Positions 30,541 through 41,183 of a stretch of 48,298 nucleotides of DNA are shown piece after piece (positions within the stretch are counted from its first letter, which is position 1; each line of letters begins with the position of its first letter). The DNA lies in the NCBI GenBank assembly GCA_003315655.1, contig NIZT01000047.1, positions 1-48,298 on the forward strand, given 5' to 3'. The position numbers were made by a program, and so were the translations under genes. The DNA comes from Candidatus Methanobinarius endosymbioticus. Its GTDB lineage: Archaea > Methanobacteriota > Methanobacteria > Methanobacteriales > Methanobacteriaceae. The notes beneath the pieces are model-generated. The model was not told where the DNA came from and did not search any database. It saw only the letters and a list, made by a program, of their open reading frames with translations.

Positions 30541-31926
30541 ATGAAAAGGTTTACTCAAATGGAATATAAAGACCCTGACGAATTACTTTTTGGACATGCG
30601 AAGTATCCAATATCTATAGGTAATGATACTGAAATTGGTGCTGGCCACGTAATTCCTGAAATAAATGTAGCTCCAGGGGAAGGTACTGAAGAATCTAAAG
30701 AAAAAATGGTTTCTGAATGTAGAAATATAACTCGAAGTGCTTCGGATAGAGCGGTAAATATAGGGTTACCTGCTTTTATTCTGGAACAAGAGCATATATC
30801 TCAACAAACTAATAATCCTGATTGGACAGCTGAATGTACTCAAGCACAAGTAGAAGTACTTGAAAAATATCATGATGAATATGGTATTAAAACTGGTTTA
30901 AGAGCAACGCCTGCTGATATTAGGGATGAAGAAAAGGATTCTGGATTTTGGAGTTCTGATCTTTTTAATAGAGTTATAGAATCTATAGAGGCTAGTGCTG
31001 AAAATGGTGCTGCAATTGTTTCTATAGAAACTACTGGTGGAAAATCTGTATCTGATTATGGTATATCTAGAGGTGACCCAAAAGCAATTCTTTTTGGTAT
31101 AGGTGTTTTAGGTAGTATGGATATGGAATATATGTGGGAAAAAATTGTTCCTATTTGTAAAAAACATAATACTATTCCTGGAGGAGACACAGATTGTTCT
31201 CAATCTAATACTGCAATGTTTTTAGCTGGAGGATTACTTGATAAAGATTGTTCTCACACACTAACGGCTCTTGCAAGAGCTATGGGTGCAGCAAGAAGTT
31301 TAGTTGCAGTGGAATGTGGAGCTCAAGGACCATTAAAAGATTGTGGATATGAAAATCCTATTGTAAAAGCTATAAGCGGTGTTCCAATTTCTACTGAAGG
31401 TAAAAATGCTGTTTGTGCTCATTCAGATTTAATGGGTAATTTAATGGCTTCAGTTACTGATATGTGGAGTAATGAATCTGTATATCATAGGGAAGAAATG
31501 GGTGGTACAACTCCTGAAGTTTGGTTACAAGCTACAGGATATGAAGCTGCTCTTATGAATACTGCTATTGAAACTGGTGAAGGAAAAACTTTAAGGGACC
31601 TTTACACTCTCACTGATAAATATAGGGATCCTCAAGCATTAATTCTTGCTTATGATAATGCTTATAGAATTGGAGAAGCTATTGTTAAAAATGGTGACGA
31701 TCCATATCTTAGAGCTAGAGCTGCTGCTATTGAGGCAGGAGCAATTATTAATGAAGCTGTTGACTCTAAAAAAATGTATTTGACAAGATTTGAAAGAGAT
31801 TCTTTAGATAGCGCTCTTAAAGTTCTGAAAAAATTACCAACAGAATCAGATAAATTTACTAAAGATTGTATTAGAAAATACTCTAGAAAAGTACCTGATT
31901 TTGATCCTAAGAATTATGAATTATAA
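30541..31926 (+). CDS. mtaB: methanol:corrinoid methyltransferase
   Basis: Transfers the methyl group of methanol to the cobalt of MtaC, the entry step of methyl-reducing methanogenesis. The 461-residue length equals the Methanosarcina barkeri enzyme. Zinc ligands known there as Glu164, Cys220 and Cys269 have obvious counterparts one residue earlier: Glu163 (SIETTGGKS), Cys219 (GGDTDCSQSN) and Cys268 (LKDCGYENP). An ideal ribosome binding site (AAGGAGG) and a TATA-like box lie upstream. First gene of a four-gene cassette mtaB-mtaC-ramA-like-mtaA, all on the same strand; 85 bases separate it from mtaC. Confidence 0.97.
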   Translation: MKRFTQMEYKDPDELLFGHAKYPISIGNDTEIGAGHVIPEINVAPGEGTEESKEKMVSECRNITRSASDRAVNIGLPAFILEQEHISQQTNNPDWTAECTQAQVEVLEKYHDEYGIKTGLRATPADIRDEEKDSGFWSSDLFNRVIESIEASAENGAAIVSIETTGGKSVSDYGISRGDPKAILFGIGVLGSMDMEYMWEKIVPICKKHNTIPGGDTDCSQSNTAMFLAGGLLDKDCSHTLTALARAMGAARSLVAVECGAQGPLKDCGYENPIVKAISGVPISTEGKNAVCAHSDLMGNLMASVTDMWSNESVYHREEMGGTTPEVWLQATGYEAALMNTAIETGEGKTLRDLYTLTDKYRDPQALILAYDNAYRIGEAIVKNGDDPYLRARAAAIEAGAIINEAVDSKKMYLTRFERDSLDSALKVLKKLPTESDKFTKDCIRKYSRKVPDFDPKNYEL

Positions 31927-32011
31927 CTTAAGAGGGAATTAATTAAGAATTATAGCTTAATAAAAATGAATTTAAGACTAATGATTAATCTGTTAATAAG
32001 GAGGAAATAAC

Positions 32012-32836
32012 ATGAGCTATAAAGATTTAGAAGATAAAATTGATCAAAGGAATGTTTATCTACGATATAATGTAGAATTAGAAGGGCCTGCTATAAAACC
32101 TGAAGAAGATGAAGAAGTTGCAAAAATACTTCCTAATGATGAACCATTCAGATCTATTGCATTAACTATACTTAATGAAAATAGGGATGAAGCTATTACT
32201 ATCGTTAAAAAAGCACTGGATGATGGAATATCTCCTCTCGATATAATTAATGAAGGTCTAATGAAAGGAATGGATGCTGTAAGTCTTCTTTATACTAAAG
32301 GAATTTATTTTTTACCAGATTTAATGTTGTCTGGTGATGCAATGATGGAAAGTGTAAAAGAATGTGAAGCAGTTTTAGGGCATAAAAGTGATAGTAAGGC
32401 AACAGTTGTCTCATTTGTTGCTGAAGGGGATCCACATGATATAGGTAAAAACCTTATTTTAATGTTTTTAAGAGCTGGAGGATATGAGGCTATAGATATG
32501 GGAAGAGATGTCCCTGCTTCCGATGTTGTTGAGGCTGTAAAGAAATATCATCCTATTTTCCTCACTGGAACAGCTTTAATGACAACTACCATGACAGCTT
32601 TCCCTAAAGTTGTTAAAGCATTAGAGGATGCAGATTTAGAGGTTCCTGCTATTGGCTGTGGTGGTGGAGCAGTGCGAAAAGACTTTGTAGAATCTTTCCC
32701 AATGAGTGTCTATGGAGTCGAAGCATATCACACTCCAAAACTAGCTGATGCTATATTAAACGATAAAAAAGATTGGAAAGATCTTAGAAAAGAATATTCT
32801 GATGTAGTTGGAGGATTTGTTTCTGAGTACTCTTAA
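32012..32836 (+). CDS. mtaC: methanol corrinoid protein
   Basis: Carries the corrinoid that accepts the methyl group from MtaB and passes it to MtaA. The 274-residue protein has an N-terminal four-helix B12-binding cap (about residues 45-125) and a Rossmann-like cobalamin domain with the signature GDPHDIGKNL, in which His142 is the lower cobalt ligand, then TGTALMTTTM and GCGGGAV around the nucleotide tail. It is slightly longer than M. barkeri MtaC (258) because of an acidic N-terminal extension. AAGGAGGAAATAAC precedes the ATG, matching the strong site of mtaB. A 330-base AT-rich interval separates it from the activase gene. Confidence 0.96.
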   Translation: MSYKDLEDKIDQRNVYLRYNVELEGPAIKPEEDEEVAKILPNDEPFRSIALTILNENRDEAITIVKKALDDGISPLDIINEGLMKGMDAVSLLYTKGIYFLPDLMLSGDAMMESVKECEAVLGHKSDSKATVVSFVAEGDPHDIGKNLILMFLRAGGYEAIDMGRDVPASDVVEAVKKYHPIFLTGTALMTTTMTAFPKVVKALEDADLEVPAIGCGGGAVRKDFVESFPMSVYGVEAYHTPKLADAILNDKKDWKDLRKEYSDVVGGFVSEYS

Positions 32837-33166
32837 CCCAGTACTTTAATTATTTTTTCATGCTTTTTATATAAAAATTGGGGTATATAAAAATTATTTT
32901 ATATAAAAATTAATTTTTTATTTTTTAATATATTATTTTTATTTTTTTGGTATATTTTTAGTGAATATTATGAATATATTTAATATACTATTAAAAAAAT
33001 GGTGAAATATATTAAATTATGAGATTATTAAATTATTAAAATATTAGATTATTAAAGTATTAAATCATGGAAATATATTAAATATTAACCATAATTTTAT
33101 AAAATTTAAATTTATAAAATTATAGATTATAAAATTATATGTTTGTAAGAAGGATTAGTGTTTTAA
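32837..33166. other. AT-rich interval between mtaC and the activase gene
   Basis: T-rich tracts (32915-32960) may end the mtaBC transcript. TATA-like runs and imperfect repeats of GATTATTAAATTATTAAA (33020-33065) follow and could hold a separate promoter for the activase. No gene. Confidence 0.4.
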
Positions 33167-34789
33167 ATGAGTGGAAATTATGGAATTGCTATAGACATTG
33201 GTACAAGTGGTATTAGAGCTCAAGCACTAGATATTGATTCTTCAGAAGTTATTTCTACTACCATCACTCTTAGACATCCTTTTCCTGGAGCTAATGTAGT
33301 CGATCATCTTCATTTTGCATTAAAAGTTGGAATAAAAACTACTCATGATCTTCTTATTGAAGCAATAAATAAAGTAATTCGAGGATTAAATATCGATACT
33401 CAAAATGTTAAAAGAGTTGCTGTTTGTGGTAATCCTATTCAACTTTCTCTATTTCATAACATTGAAATCAGAGATTTAGCTTATTGGGGTGAAAATGCTA
33501 TTGAAAGATTAAAAATAGAAATTCCCTCAAGAAATGCAACTATAACTAATTCTAAAGAAATTGGACTAGAAGTTTTTGAGGATGCTCTTATTTTTATACC
33601 TCCTGCAATACGGCATGAAATTGGGGCTGATGCTCTTGCAATGCTTTATAAAACAGGAGTTTTGGATAAAGAAGGAATATATTTAATCTCAGATTTTGGA
33701 ACTAATGCTGAAATGGCTTTAGTTATAGATGGGGAAGTTTTTACTTGTTCTACTGCAGCTGGTCCTGCTATTGAAGGACAGATGATATATAAAGGAAGAT
33801 TAGCTTCTCCAGGAGCTATTTGTGATTTAGAAGATAATGATTATGAATGGAAATCAATTGTACTAGATAATGATCTTTTAATCACTGATGGGGATACTAT
33901 CGATCCATCAACTGGAAAAATAATATCAAAATCAAAAAATAATATTGAAGCTATTGGTATTACTGGTACTGGTGTTATTGCTGCTTTTAGCTTAGGTATT
34001 GATGATGAAATAATTGTAGATTCTAAAATTAAAACCGATGATAAAAAACTTCATTTACAAGATGATGTTTATCTTGCTGAAGAAGATATAGTTAATATAG
34101 GTAAATCATTAGGTGCTTTTAGAGCAGCTCATTTAACACTAGCTGAAGAAGCAGATATATTATTAGATGACATTGATGCTGTTTATATGGCTGGTGCTTC
34201 TGGCTTTTATGTTGATCCTTTAAAATCTTTAAATATTGGTCAAATTCCCCCATCATCTAGAGAAATTTATCAGGTTGGAAACACTTCTCTTGATATGGCT
34301 AAAGATATAACTTTAAGTCCTGAATTTTTAGATGAGTTACAGAAAATTGCAGATCAAATGCGTAGCAATCATATAATGCTAGCTACTTCTAAAACATTCG
34401 AAAAAATTTATTCATTGGAACTTTCTATATATGAAGAAGGCATGCCATTTTGGATGTATAATAAATGGCTTGAAAAATATGGTTTTCAGACCATGCCATC
34501 AAAAGAACTTAACCCTAAAATTCATCGTATGTTTGAAAGAGATATATCTGACTTAGGAATTAATGGTTTAAATGTTGTTGACATTGGTTTAACATTAGAA
34601 GCTAAATTTGATGGTTGTACTAGATGTCAAACTTGTATTAAAAATTGTCCTGAAGATGCAATAACTCTAGAAGATGATGGAAGAATCATATTAAGAACAG
34701 ATAAATGTGCTGGTTTAGGATGTCAAAAATGTGTACTTACTTGTCCTGAAAAAGTCTTTGATTATGGTAAATTCTTAAATCTTTCTTAA
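33167..34789 (+). CDS. RamA-like corrinoid activation ATPase
   Basis: Reductive activator of methyltransferase corrinoid proteins: it uses ATP to return the oxidised Co(II) of MtaC to active Co(I). The 540-residue product begins with an ASKHA ATPase fold (AIDIGTSGIRAQALD at residues 5-19, SDFGTNAEMALVIDGEV mid-protein, VYMAGASGFYVDP near residue 345) and ends in two 4Fe-4S clusters (CTRCQTCIKNCPEDA and CAGLGCQKCVLTCPEKV, in the last 60 residues), as in RamA. Placement between mtaC and mtaA implies that MtaC is the partner. GAAGGA lies upstream of the ATG. Confidence 0.93.
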   Translation: MSGNYGIAIDIGTSGIRAQALDIDSSEVISTTITLRHPFPGANVVDHLHFALKVGIKTTHDLLIEAINKVIRGLNIDTQNVKRVAVCGNPIQLSLFHNIEIRDLAYWGENAIERLKIEIPSRNATITNSKEIGLEVFEDALIFIPPAIRHEIGADALAMLYKTGVLDKEGIYLISDFGTNAEMALVIDGEVFTCSTAAGPAIEGQMIYKGRLASPGAICDLEDNDYEWKSIVLDNDLLITDGDTIDPSTGKIISKSKNNIEAIGITGTGVIAAFSLGIDDEIIVDSKIKTDDKKLHLQDDVYLAEEDIVNIGKSLGAFRAAHLTLAEEADILLDDIDAVYMAGASGFYVDPLKSLNIGQIPPSSREIYQVGNTSLDMAKDITLSPEFLDELQKIADQMRSNHIMLATSKTFEKIYSLELSIYEEGMPFWMYNKWLEKYGFQTMPSKELNPKIHRMFERDISDLGINGLNVVDIGLTLEAKFDGCTRCQTCIKNCPEDAITLEDDGRIILRTDKCAGLGCQKCVLTCPEKVFDYGKFLNLS

Positions 34790-34975
34790 TAATTTTTTAT
34801 ATCCTTATAATGATCACTGTTATTTTATTTAATTATATATATTAATAATTTTTAAAAATAATAATATAAAAATTTAGTATAATGTACATGTTATGAAATT
34901 AATATAAAAATAAAAACATAGATAAATCATATTTAGAAAAAAATAATATGAATTAAAAATGAGAGGGTGAATTTT

Positions 34976-36037
34976 GTGAATTTAAAAGAAAATCTTTTAT
35001 CAGTTCTTTCTGGAAATGAAGTAGATATTACTCCTGTTGTTAGTGTAACACAATTGGGTGTTGTTGAAGCTATGGAAAAAACAGATGCTTTTTGGCCTGA
35101 AGCACATAAAGATCCAGAAAAAATGGCAAATTTAGGAAGTTCTTTATATGAACTTGCAGGACTTGAATGTGCAAGAATGCCATTTTGTCTTACTGTTGAA
35201 GCTGAAGCAATGGGGGTTAAAGTAGATTTGGGTGGAAAAGACAAACCCCCTCAAGTATTAAATTCTCCATTTTCAAGTGCAGATGATATTGCCATTCCTG
35301 ATGATTATTTAGATAGTGGCAGAATTCCCACTGTTATTGAAGCTATTGAAATATTAAAAGAAAAATATGATGATCTTCCAATAATTGTTGGAATTACTGG
35401 TCCAGTTACCTTAACTGGTCACCTTATTGGTGTTGAAAATCTGGTTAGACTCCTTAAAACTGATCCTGATGAGATTGAAGATGCTGTTGAAAATTCATTG
35501 GATGCATGTATGGATTATATAGAAGCAATTTCTGAGGTTGGACCTGATGTAATATGTGTAGCTGAACCAACTGCATCTCCTGAACTTATTGATCCATTAC
35601 AATTTAAATCAATAGCTAAACCAAGATTAGAAGATCTTGCTGGCTTTATAAATGAGAAAAATGTTCTTCATATTTGTGGATCTACTCAAGATATCATTCA
35701 TGATATGGCCTCTATTGGTTATGATGGAATAAGTATTGAAGAAAAAGTAGATATAACTAAAGCGAAAGAAGATTTAGGAAAAGGTGCAGTTAATTTAAAA
35801 GCTGGAGGTAAATGTTTACCAAAAGGAGGAGTAAATCCTTCTTCAAAGATAATAGGAAATATATCTACAAGCCAAACATTATTTACAGGGTCTGCTGATG
35901 ATATTAAATCTGATGTTAAAAATGCACTAGATGCAGGTGTTGATGTTTTAGCACCTAGCTGTGGTTTAGCACCATTGTCTTCAATAGATAATATCAAGGC
36001 AATGATTGAAGCAAGAAATGAATATTTTAATATTTAA
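34976..36037 (+). CDS. mtaA: methylcobalamin:coenzyme M methyltransferase
   Basis: Moves the methyl group from methyl-MtaC to coenzyme M, making the substrate of methyl-CoM reductase. A 353-residue member of the uroporphyrinogen decarboxylase-like family. Zinc ligands are visible as His232-x-Cys234 (VLHICGST) and Cys329 (APSCGLAP). Other family blocks are RMPFCLTVEAEAMG, VGITGPVTLTGHLIG and GGVNPSSKIIGNIST. The start is GTG at 34976, five bases behind GAGGGTGA; an in-frame GTG at 34967 overlaps that site and is unlikely. Last gene of the methanol cassette. Confidence 0.94.
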   Translation: MNLKENLLSVLSGNEVDITPVVSVTQLGVVEAMEKTDAFWPEAHKDPEKMANLGSSLYELAGLECARMPFCLTVEAEAMGVKVDLGGKDKPPQVLNSPFSSADDIAIPDDYLDSGRIPTVIEAIEILKEKYDDLPIIVGITGPVTLTGHLIGVENLVRLLKTDPDEIEDAVENSLDACMDYIEAISEVGPDVICVAEPTASPELIDPLQFKSIAKPRLEDLAGFINEKNVLHICGSTQDIIHDMASIGYDGISIEEKVDITKAKEDLGKGAVNLKAGGKCLPKGGVNPSSKIIGNISTSQTLFTGSADDIKSDVKNALDAGVDVLAPSCGLAPLSSIDNIKAMIEARNEYFNI

Positions 36038-36146
36038 TGAATTAATTTATTTAATTTTATTTATTTAATTAATTTTTGTTTAAATATTCTTTTTATATTT
36101 TTTATATTTTTTCTTTAATTTTTATTTATTTTAATTATATAGTTTT

Positions 36147-36725
36147 TCATTCACATTTATTTTTTTTATTTTCTTTTATAGAAAAACTAACTATTATTGT
36201 AGCTATTTTAGGATCTTCAGGGATTCTATATTTCTTTTTAAGATAAATATCACTATGGGTGGAAGGACTAGAAGATATAACATCAGTGACCATCTCAAGA
36301 TGGTCTAATTCATTAAATTCTACAGGTGGAAGTAAAAAATATTGTTTTTTAGGATTAGAATCTCTATTATCATGTTTTTCTTTAAATATTACAAAATCAT
36401 TACTTAAAAAATGAACATTTTCATCTTTTTCAAATCTTTCTTTGTCTTCTTTTGTAAATATATCATGGCCTAAAATTTTCCCATCTTCAGTTATGAGTAG
36501 TAATGTTGGTGTTGAAGGAGTTCTAAAATGGCTATTTTTAAATAAAACTATAGATATATCTCTTCTAAAACATTCTTTTAATCCTTCATTAATAACTGGA
36601 ATTAGATCATTGGCACGATTAGCTTCAATGTCAACCATATTTCTAATATCTTCGTTTGTTAGTTGTTCTATCTTTATGATTCCATCCATTTTTTCTATAG
36701 CATCAGTTACTTTTTTGATTACCAT
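36147..36725 (-). CDS. conserved hypothetical protein next to aroC
   Basis: A 192-residue soluble protein with no motif I can name. It opens with a helical part (about 1-60, with DIEANRANDLIPVINEGLKE) followed by alternating strands: ISIVLFKNSHFRTPSTPTLLLITEDGK looks like a central sheet edge, and VEFNELDHLEMVTDVISSS like another alpha/beta unit. GAGGAATGAG precedes the ATG. It is downstream of aroC on the same strand, 116 bases away. Function unknown. Confidence 0.7.
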   Translation of the reverse strand: MVIKKVTDAIEKMDGIIKIEQLTNEDIRNMVDIEANRANDLIPVINEGLKECFRRDISIVLFKNSHFRTPSTPTLLLITEDGKILGHDIFTKEDKERFEKDENVHFLSNDFVIFKEKHDNRDSNPKKQYFLLPPVEFNELDHLEMVTDVISSSPSTHSDIYLKKKYRIPEDPKIATIIVSFSIKENKKNKCE

Positions 36726-36841
36726 CTCATTCCTCTAATTTTATCTTAATTCTTTTGATTTTCATTTAATGTTTCTAATTATTTTATTTATAATTATTTG
36801 GATCATTATTAAGTTTATTATTAAATTCATTATTTAGATCA

Positions 36842-37975
36842 TTATTTTGGTGTTTTTTCTAAATTAGAAGAGTTTATAAAACCTGATCTTAACATATGAT
36901 CAGCTAAAATAATTGCTGTTACTGACTCGCTTACTGGTACTATTCTTGGACAGATACATGGATCGTGTCTACCTTTGATCTCAATTTTTCTTGCTTTTCT
37001 TGTTTCAAGGTCTACTGTATTTTGAACCATAGATATTGAAGGAGTTGGCTTAACAGCTATCTTAGTAACTATTGGCATACCATCACTAATTCCTCCTAAA
37101 ATACCTCCAGAAGTATTTGTAGTTGTTCCAATATCATTTTTTTCGATTTTTTCATAGCTATTTTCTTTATTTTTTATATAAAATTCATCATTTATTTCCG
37201 AGCCTGTGTGGCTAGCTACATCAAAACCCATTCCAATTTCAACTCCTTTAACTGAACCAATATCCATTAAACCTTTAGCTAAGTCTCCATCTAATTTTCC
37301 AAATATAGGTTCTCCTAGTCCTACTGGATCACCTAAAGTTATTGTTTCAACCACGCCTCCAATAGAATCTCCTTTATTTTTATAATCTAATATTAAGTTT
37401 TCCATATCTTCAGCTGCATTATGGTCTGCACAGTGAATAGGGTTTTGAGACGCTTTTTCTTCAATTAAATTCATATTCACAGTTTTAGCTTTTATATTTC
37501 CCACTTGAACAACATGAGATATTACTTTAATTCCTTGTTGGTTAAGTAGTTTTTTAGCTATAGCTCCTCCGATTACATGAGAAATAGTGACTCTACCACT
37601 TCCACGGCCTCCTCCATTATAATCATAGTTTCCATATTTTTCACTCCAAGTAAAATCACCATGTCCTGGTCTAGGAGTGTTTTTTAAATAGCTATAATCT
37701 TTGGATCTTTGATCTTCATTGAAAACAACCCCTGTTATAGGAGTTCCATCTGTTTTTCCCTCAAATATTCCTGATAAAATTTGAACTTCATCTTTTTCTT
37801 TTCGAGGACTAGTGATTGAACTAGTTCCTGGTTTTCTTCTATCAAGTTCTTTTTGAATATCTTTTTCACTAAGTTCTAAATTAGCTGGACATCCATCAAC
37901 AACTGCTCCAATAGCTTTTCCATGACTAGCTCCAAAACTAGTGATAGTGAATATTTTCCCGGCAGTGTTTGTCAT
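36842..37975 (-). CDS. aroC: chorismate synthase
   Basis: Makes chorismate from EPSP with reduced flavin, directly after AroA in the shikimate pathway. The 377-residue product begins [18 protein letters not shown] (signature), then [27 protein letters not shown] (split here for clarity: RRKPGTSS and [10 protein letters not shown]), RPGHGDF, the second signature around [21 protein letters not shown] (RGSGRVT core), and [16 protein letters not shown] near the end. I chose ATG at 37975 because GAGGA lies upstream at the right distance; a TTG at 37987 overlaps that site. A divergent promoter region separates it from the HhH-GPD glycosylase. Confidence 0.96.
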   Translation of the reverse strand: MTNTAGKIFTITSFGASHGKAIGAVVDGCPANLELSEKDIQKELDRRKPGTSSITSPRKEKDEVQILSGIFEGKTDGTPITGVVFNEDQRSKDYSYLKNTPRPGHGDFTWSEKYGNYDYNGGGRGSGRVTISHVIGGAIAKKLLNQQGIKVISHVVQVGNIKAKTVNMNLIEEKASQNPIHCADHNAAEDMENLILDYKNKGDSIGGVVETITLGDPVGLGEPIFGKLDGDLAKGLMDIGSVKGVEIGMGFDVASHTGSEINDEFYIKNKENSYEKIEKNDIGTTTNTSGGILGGISDGMPIVTKIAVKPTPSISMVQNTVDLETRKARKIEIKGRHDPCICPRIVPVSESVTAIILADHMLRSGFINSSNLEKTPK

Positions 37976-38401
37976 AAAATTCCTCAAAGTTAAGTTTTAT
38001 AATATAATAAAGTGGATATTGAGTTAAAATCTATTTTTATTCTAATTAAGTATTAATATCATATTTAATTATTCTATTTAATTTATTTGATCTACTAATT
38101 TAATCAAATTTTATAATATTAATATATATTTATTAATTTAAATATTTTTTTTAAATAATCAATGTTTTTTAATTAATTTTAATAAGAAAAATAATTTGAA
38201 TATATTTATATAAAAAATATTTAAAATAGATTAATTAATTTATTATTTCATTTTAAATAGAGTATAATATTTTTATTTGTTAATTTATAAAAGATAAATT
38301 TATAATATTATGATTTTATAATATTATGATAATTTTAATATAGTGATATATATACTACAATAAAATTAATTAAAATTAATTTATACTTTAATCGTGATTT
38401 T
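37976..38401. other. divergent spacer with 15-bp tandem repeat
   Basis: Promoters for aroC (minus) and the glycosylase gene (plus) should lie here. TTTATAATATTATGA occurs twice in tandem at about 38299-38329, some 75 bases before the plus-strand gene. Otherwise AT-rich with no gene. Confidence 0.4.
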
Positions 38402-39118
38402 ATGAATGAAACTGATAATAATATTAATCTAATTTATGCGAAACTTTTAAGTGAATATTCTTATCAAGGTTGGTGGCCATTTTTAGATCATGAAGGAATA
38501 AATCCTACTAAAACAGTAGCAATCAATGGATATCATCCTAAAGATTATAATTTTCCAAAAAATGGATATCAAAAATTTGAAGTTATTCTTGGTTCAATTC
38601 TTACTCAAAATACAGTATGGCCTTCAGTTGAACAGGCACTTACTAATTTAAATAAATTGATAGAATTCAAACCAGAATCTATTTTAAAATTTGCAACTGG
38701 GAATCAAAATGAGTTTAAAGAAGCTATTAGATGTGCAGGTTTTGTAAATCAAAAAGCTAGTTATATTAAAAACATTTCTGAATTTTATATTGATAGTGGA
38801 GATGAAATTCCTTCAAGAAAAGATCTTTTATCTGTAAAAGGAATAGGCAATGAAACTGCTGATTCTATTTTATTATTTGCTCATAAACAAAAACAATTTA
38901 AAGTTGATGCATATACAAAAAGAATTTTCAGTTATTTGGGATATATAAATGAAAAAGATAATTATATGGTTGTTAAAAACTTTTTTGAAAATAATTTTAA
39001 TGGTGATTTCAGTAAATATCAAGAATATCATGCTTTAATTGTTGAACATGCTAAACGACATTATTCAAAAAAACCATATGGTGTAAATGATAAAATACTT
39101 AATGAATTTAAAATATAG
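38402..39118 (+). CDS. HhH-GPD DNA glycosylase, endonuclease III-related
   Basis: A 238-residue base-excision repair enzyme of the COG2231 type (the group that includes 3-methyladenine glycosylase MagIII). Blocks: GWWPFLD near residue 23, FEVILGSILTQNTVWPSVEQAL (ILTQNT core; the position of the endonuclease III Lys/Gln loop), the helix-hairpin-helix SVKGIGNETADSILLFA, and catalytic Asp in KVDAYTKRIF. It lacks the Lys that makes endonuclease III a lyase and the four-Cys iron-sulfur loop, so it should be a monofunctional glycosylase. GTGATTTT precedes the ATG. hemB follows on the same strand after 171 bases. Confidence 0.88.
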   Translation: MNETDNNINLIYAKLLSEYSYQGWWPFLDHEGINPTKTVAINGYHPKDYNFPKNGYQKFEVILGSILTQNTVWPSVEQALTNLNKLIEFKPESILKFATGNQNEFKEAIRCAGFVNQKASYIKNISEFYIDSGDEIPSRKDLLSVKGIGNETADSILLFAHKQKQFKVDAYTKRIFSYLGYINEKDNYMVVKNFFENNFNGDFSKYQEYHALIVEHAKRHYSKKPYGVNDKILNEFKI

Positions 39119-39289
39119 ATATAAATTAACATATAATTAACTTTAAATATAGCTTTCATAATTAATATATAATTAAGTTTAAAATATGGCTTTAAATTAA
39201 AGTCTAAATTTAAGTTAAAATAAATAATATGAGAAAAATTATTTTAATTTTGAACAACTAATTAATTATTTATATTAAAGGTGAAATAA

Positions 39290-40345
39290 ATGAATTTTCC
39301 AATTACACGAATGAGAAGACTTCGAAAATCTTCTAATATTAGGGATATTTTTAGAGAAACTCAACTAAAAAAAGAAGATTTGATTTATCCAATTTTTGTT
39401 AAAGAAGAACTAAAGAATGGTGAAAAAGAAGAAATAGAAACTATGACTGGAGAATATAGATATTCAATTGATGATGCAGTTGAATATGGTAAAAAATTGG
39501 AAAAAAAAGGTTTAAAAGCTATAATAATTTTCGGAATACCTTTAGAGGATACAAAAGATGAAATTGGTTCTCCTGCATTTTCAGAAGATGGAGTTGTCCA
39601 AAAAACTATTAAAAAATTTAAAGAAGAAACTGATCTAATAGTTATTAGTGATGTTTGTTTATGTCAATATACTTCACATGGACATTGTGGTATTTTAAAA
39701 GAAGATATTGATTTAGAAGGAAACTTAGAAAATAATATCAATAAAAATAATAACAAAAATATTAATAAGAATAATAATGATTTTATCGAGATTTTAAATG
39801 ATGAAACCCTTGATTATTTAGCTAAAGTAGCTTTATCTCACTCTGAAGCAGGAGTAGATATTGTAGCTCCTTCTGATATGATGGATGGTAGGATTTTAGC
39901 TATAAGAGAAATTCTTGATAGAAATGGTTATGAAAATACTCTTATAATGTCTTATTCAGCTAAATATGCTTCTTCATTTTATGCTCCTTTTAGAGAAGCA
40001 GTATGTTCATTTCCATCTTGTGGAGATAGGAAAACTTATCAAATGGATCCTGCTAATGCACGTGAATCTATTCGCGAAGCAGAACTAGATATGGTTGAAG
40101 GTGCAGATGTTTTAATGGTTAAACCAGCACTTGCTTATTTGGATATAATAAAATCTTTAAAAGATGAATTTAGTCTTCCAATAACTGCTTATAATGTAAG
40201 TGGGGAGTATTCAATGATTAAATCAGGAATTGAGTCAGGTTATTTAGGAGAAGAGGCTATATTAGAAAGTTTAATTTCTATTAAAAGAGCTGGAGCTGAT
40301 TTAATATTAACTCATTTTGCAAAGGATGTTTTAGATAAAATTTAG
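39290..40345 (+). CDS. hemB: porphobilinogen synthase (delta-aminolevulinate dehydratase)
   Basis: Condenses two 5-aminolevulinates to porphobilinogen, needed for the corrinoid and F430 tetrapyrroles that MtaC and methyl-CoM reductase use. The 351-residue enzyme has zinc cysteines Cys123, Cys125 and Cys133 ([14 protein letters not shown]) and the two Schiff-base lysines Lys225 ([15 protein letters not shown]) and Lys278 ([11 protein letters not shown]). Relative to the family (about 325) it carries an extra Asn/Lys-rich loop at residues about 142-169, just after the zinc site. AGGTGAAATA before the ATG is a strong ribosome binding site. Confidence 0.97.
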   Translation: MNFPITRMRRLRKSSNIRDIFRETQLKKEDLIYPIFVKEELKNGEKEEIETMTGEYRYSIDDAVEYGKKLEKKGLKAIIIFGIPLEDTKDEIGSPAFSEDGVVQKTIKKFKEETDLIVISDVCLCQYTSHGHCGILKEDIDLEGNLENNINKNNNKNINKNNNDFIEILNDETLDYLAKVALSHSEAGVDIVAPSDMMDGRILAIREILDRNGYENTLIMSYSAKYASSFYAPFREAVCSFPSCGDRKTYQMDPANARESIREAELDMVEGADVLMVKPALAYLDIIKSLKDEFSLPITAYNVSGEYSMIKSGIESGYLGEEAILESLISIKRAGADLILTHFAKDVLDKI

Positions 40346-40428
40346 CAATAAAAACTATTTTGAATAATCATCAGATCAAAGACTATTTAATTGATAATTT
40401 TATATTAGAATAAGTATAAATTGTAAAA

Positions 40429-41105
40429 ATATGGCAAATAGAAAGTTATTTATATGCAATAGACTTCAATAGTTATGATATTGAAGGAAAAAATAGGGAA
40501 AAAATATTTGGAAGTAATAAAATATTTGGACTTTCTGAATATCCTTATTATATTCCTATCTCTTACAAATTTTGATAAGTCAATATTCTAAGATTTCTTA
40601 GTCAGTTATTTGGGAAACTGAAGAATTAATTGCAATTCAAGAAAATTTTGAAAAAGGTAAAGAAAAATTATTTGATTTTTTAAACTTACTTTTAAATGAA
40701 AATATTTTTGAGAAAAATGAATTAGAAGAACAAATATATGAAACAACTGAATTTCTTAACCAACATAAACTTGAAAATATAATTTTAGAATGTACAGAAA
40801 TTTATGAAATTTATGATGAGGAAATTGAGGATCAAAATAAAAGATTTTTTGAAAAATAAATATTAAATATAGATGAACAAATAGAAGAATACTTTAAAGA
40901 TTTCAAAAGAATAAAATCCGAAATTTTAAAAACTAAATCAGAAATAGTTGAATTATTAAAACCCAAAGGATTTTTATTTAAATTATTATCTAATAATTCT
41001 AAAAAAATTCAAATATTAGAAAAAGAACTTAAAAATCATGAACAAGAATTGTGGAATATTTTAGGAATAACTTTTTGGTCAGAAATTTTATATTATTCTT
41101 TTTAA
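40429..41105 (+). pseudogene. coiled-coil protein of unknown function, broken
   Basis: Two frames carry readable protein. The first block (40429-40575) reads QIESYLYAIDFNSYDIEGKN, then IFGLSEYPYYIPISYKF and stops. A one-base change of frame then leads into IWETEELIAIQENFEKGKEK and a long Glu/Lys-rich helical region ending ILYYSF at 41105, interrupted by TAG near 40600 and TAA near 40858. The start is lost. It lies between hemB and the CitG-like gene. The family is not recognised; it looks like a helical, possibly coiled-coil, cytoplasmic protein. Confidence 0.65.
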
Positions 41106-41183
41106 ATAAATATTTAGATTTTTTCAAATTAATAAATAGAAATTATAATTGTTAACATTAAAAATGATATATTAGGTTTTAAT

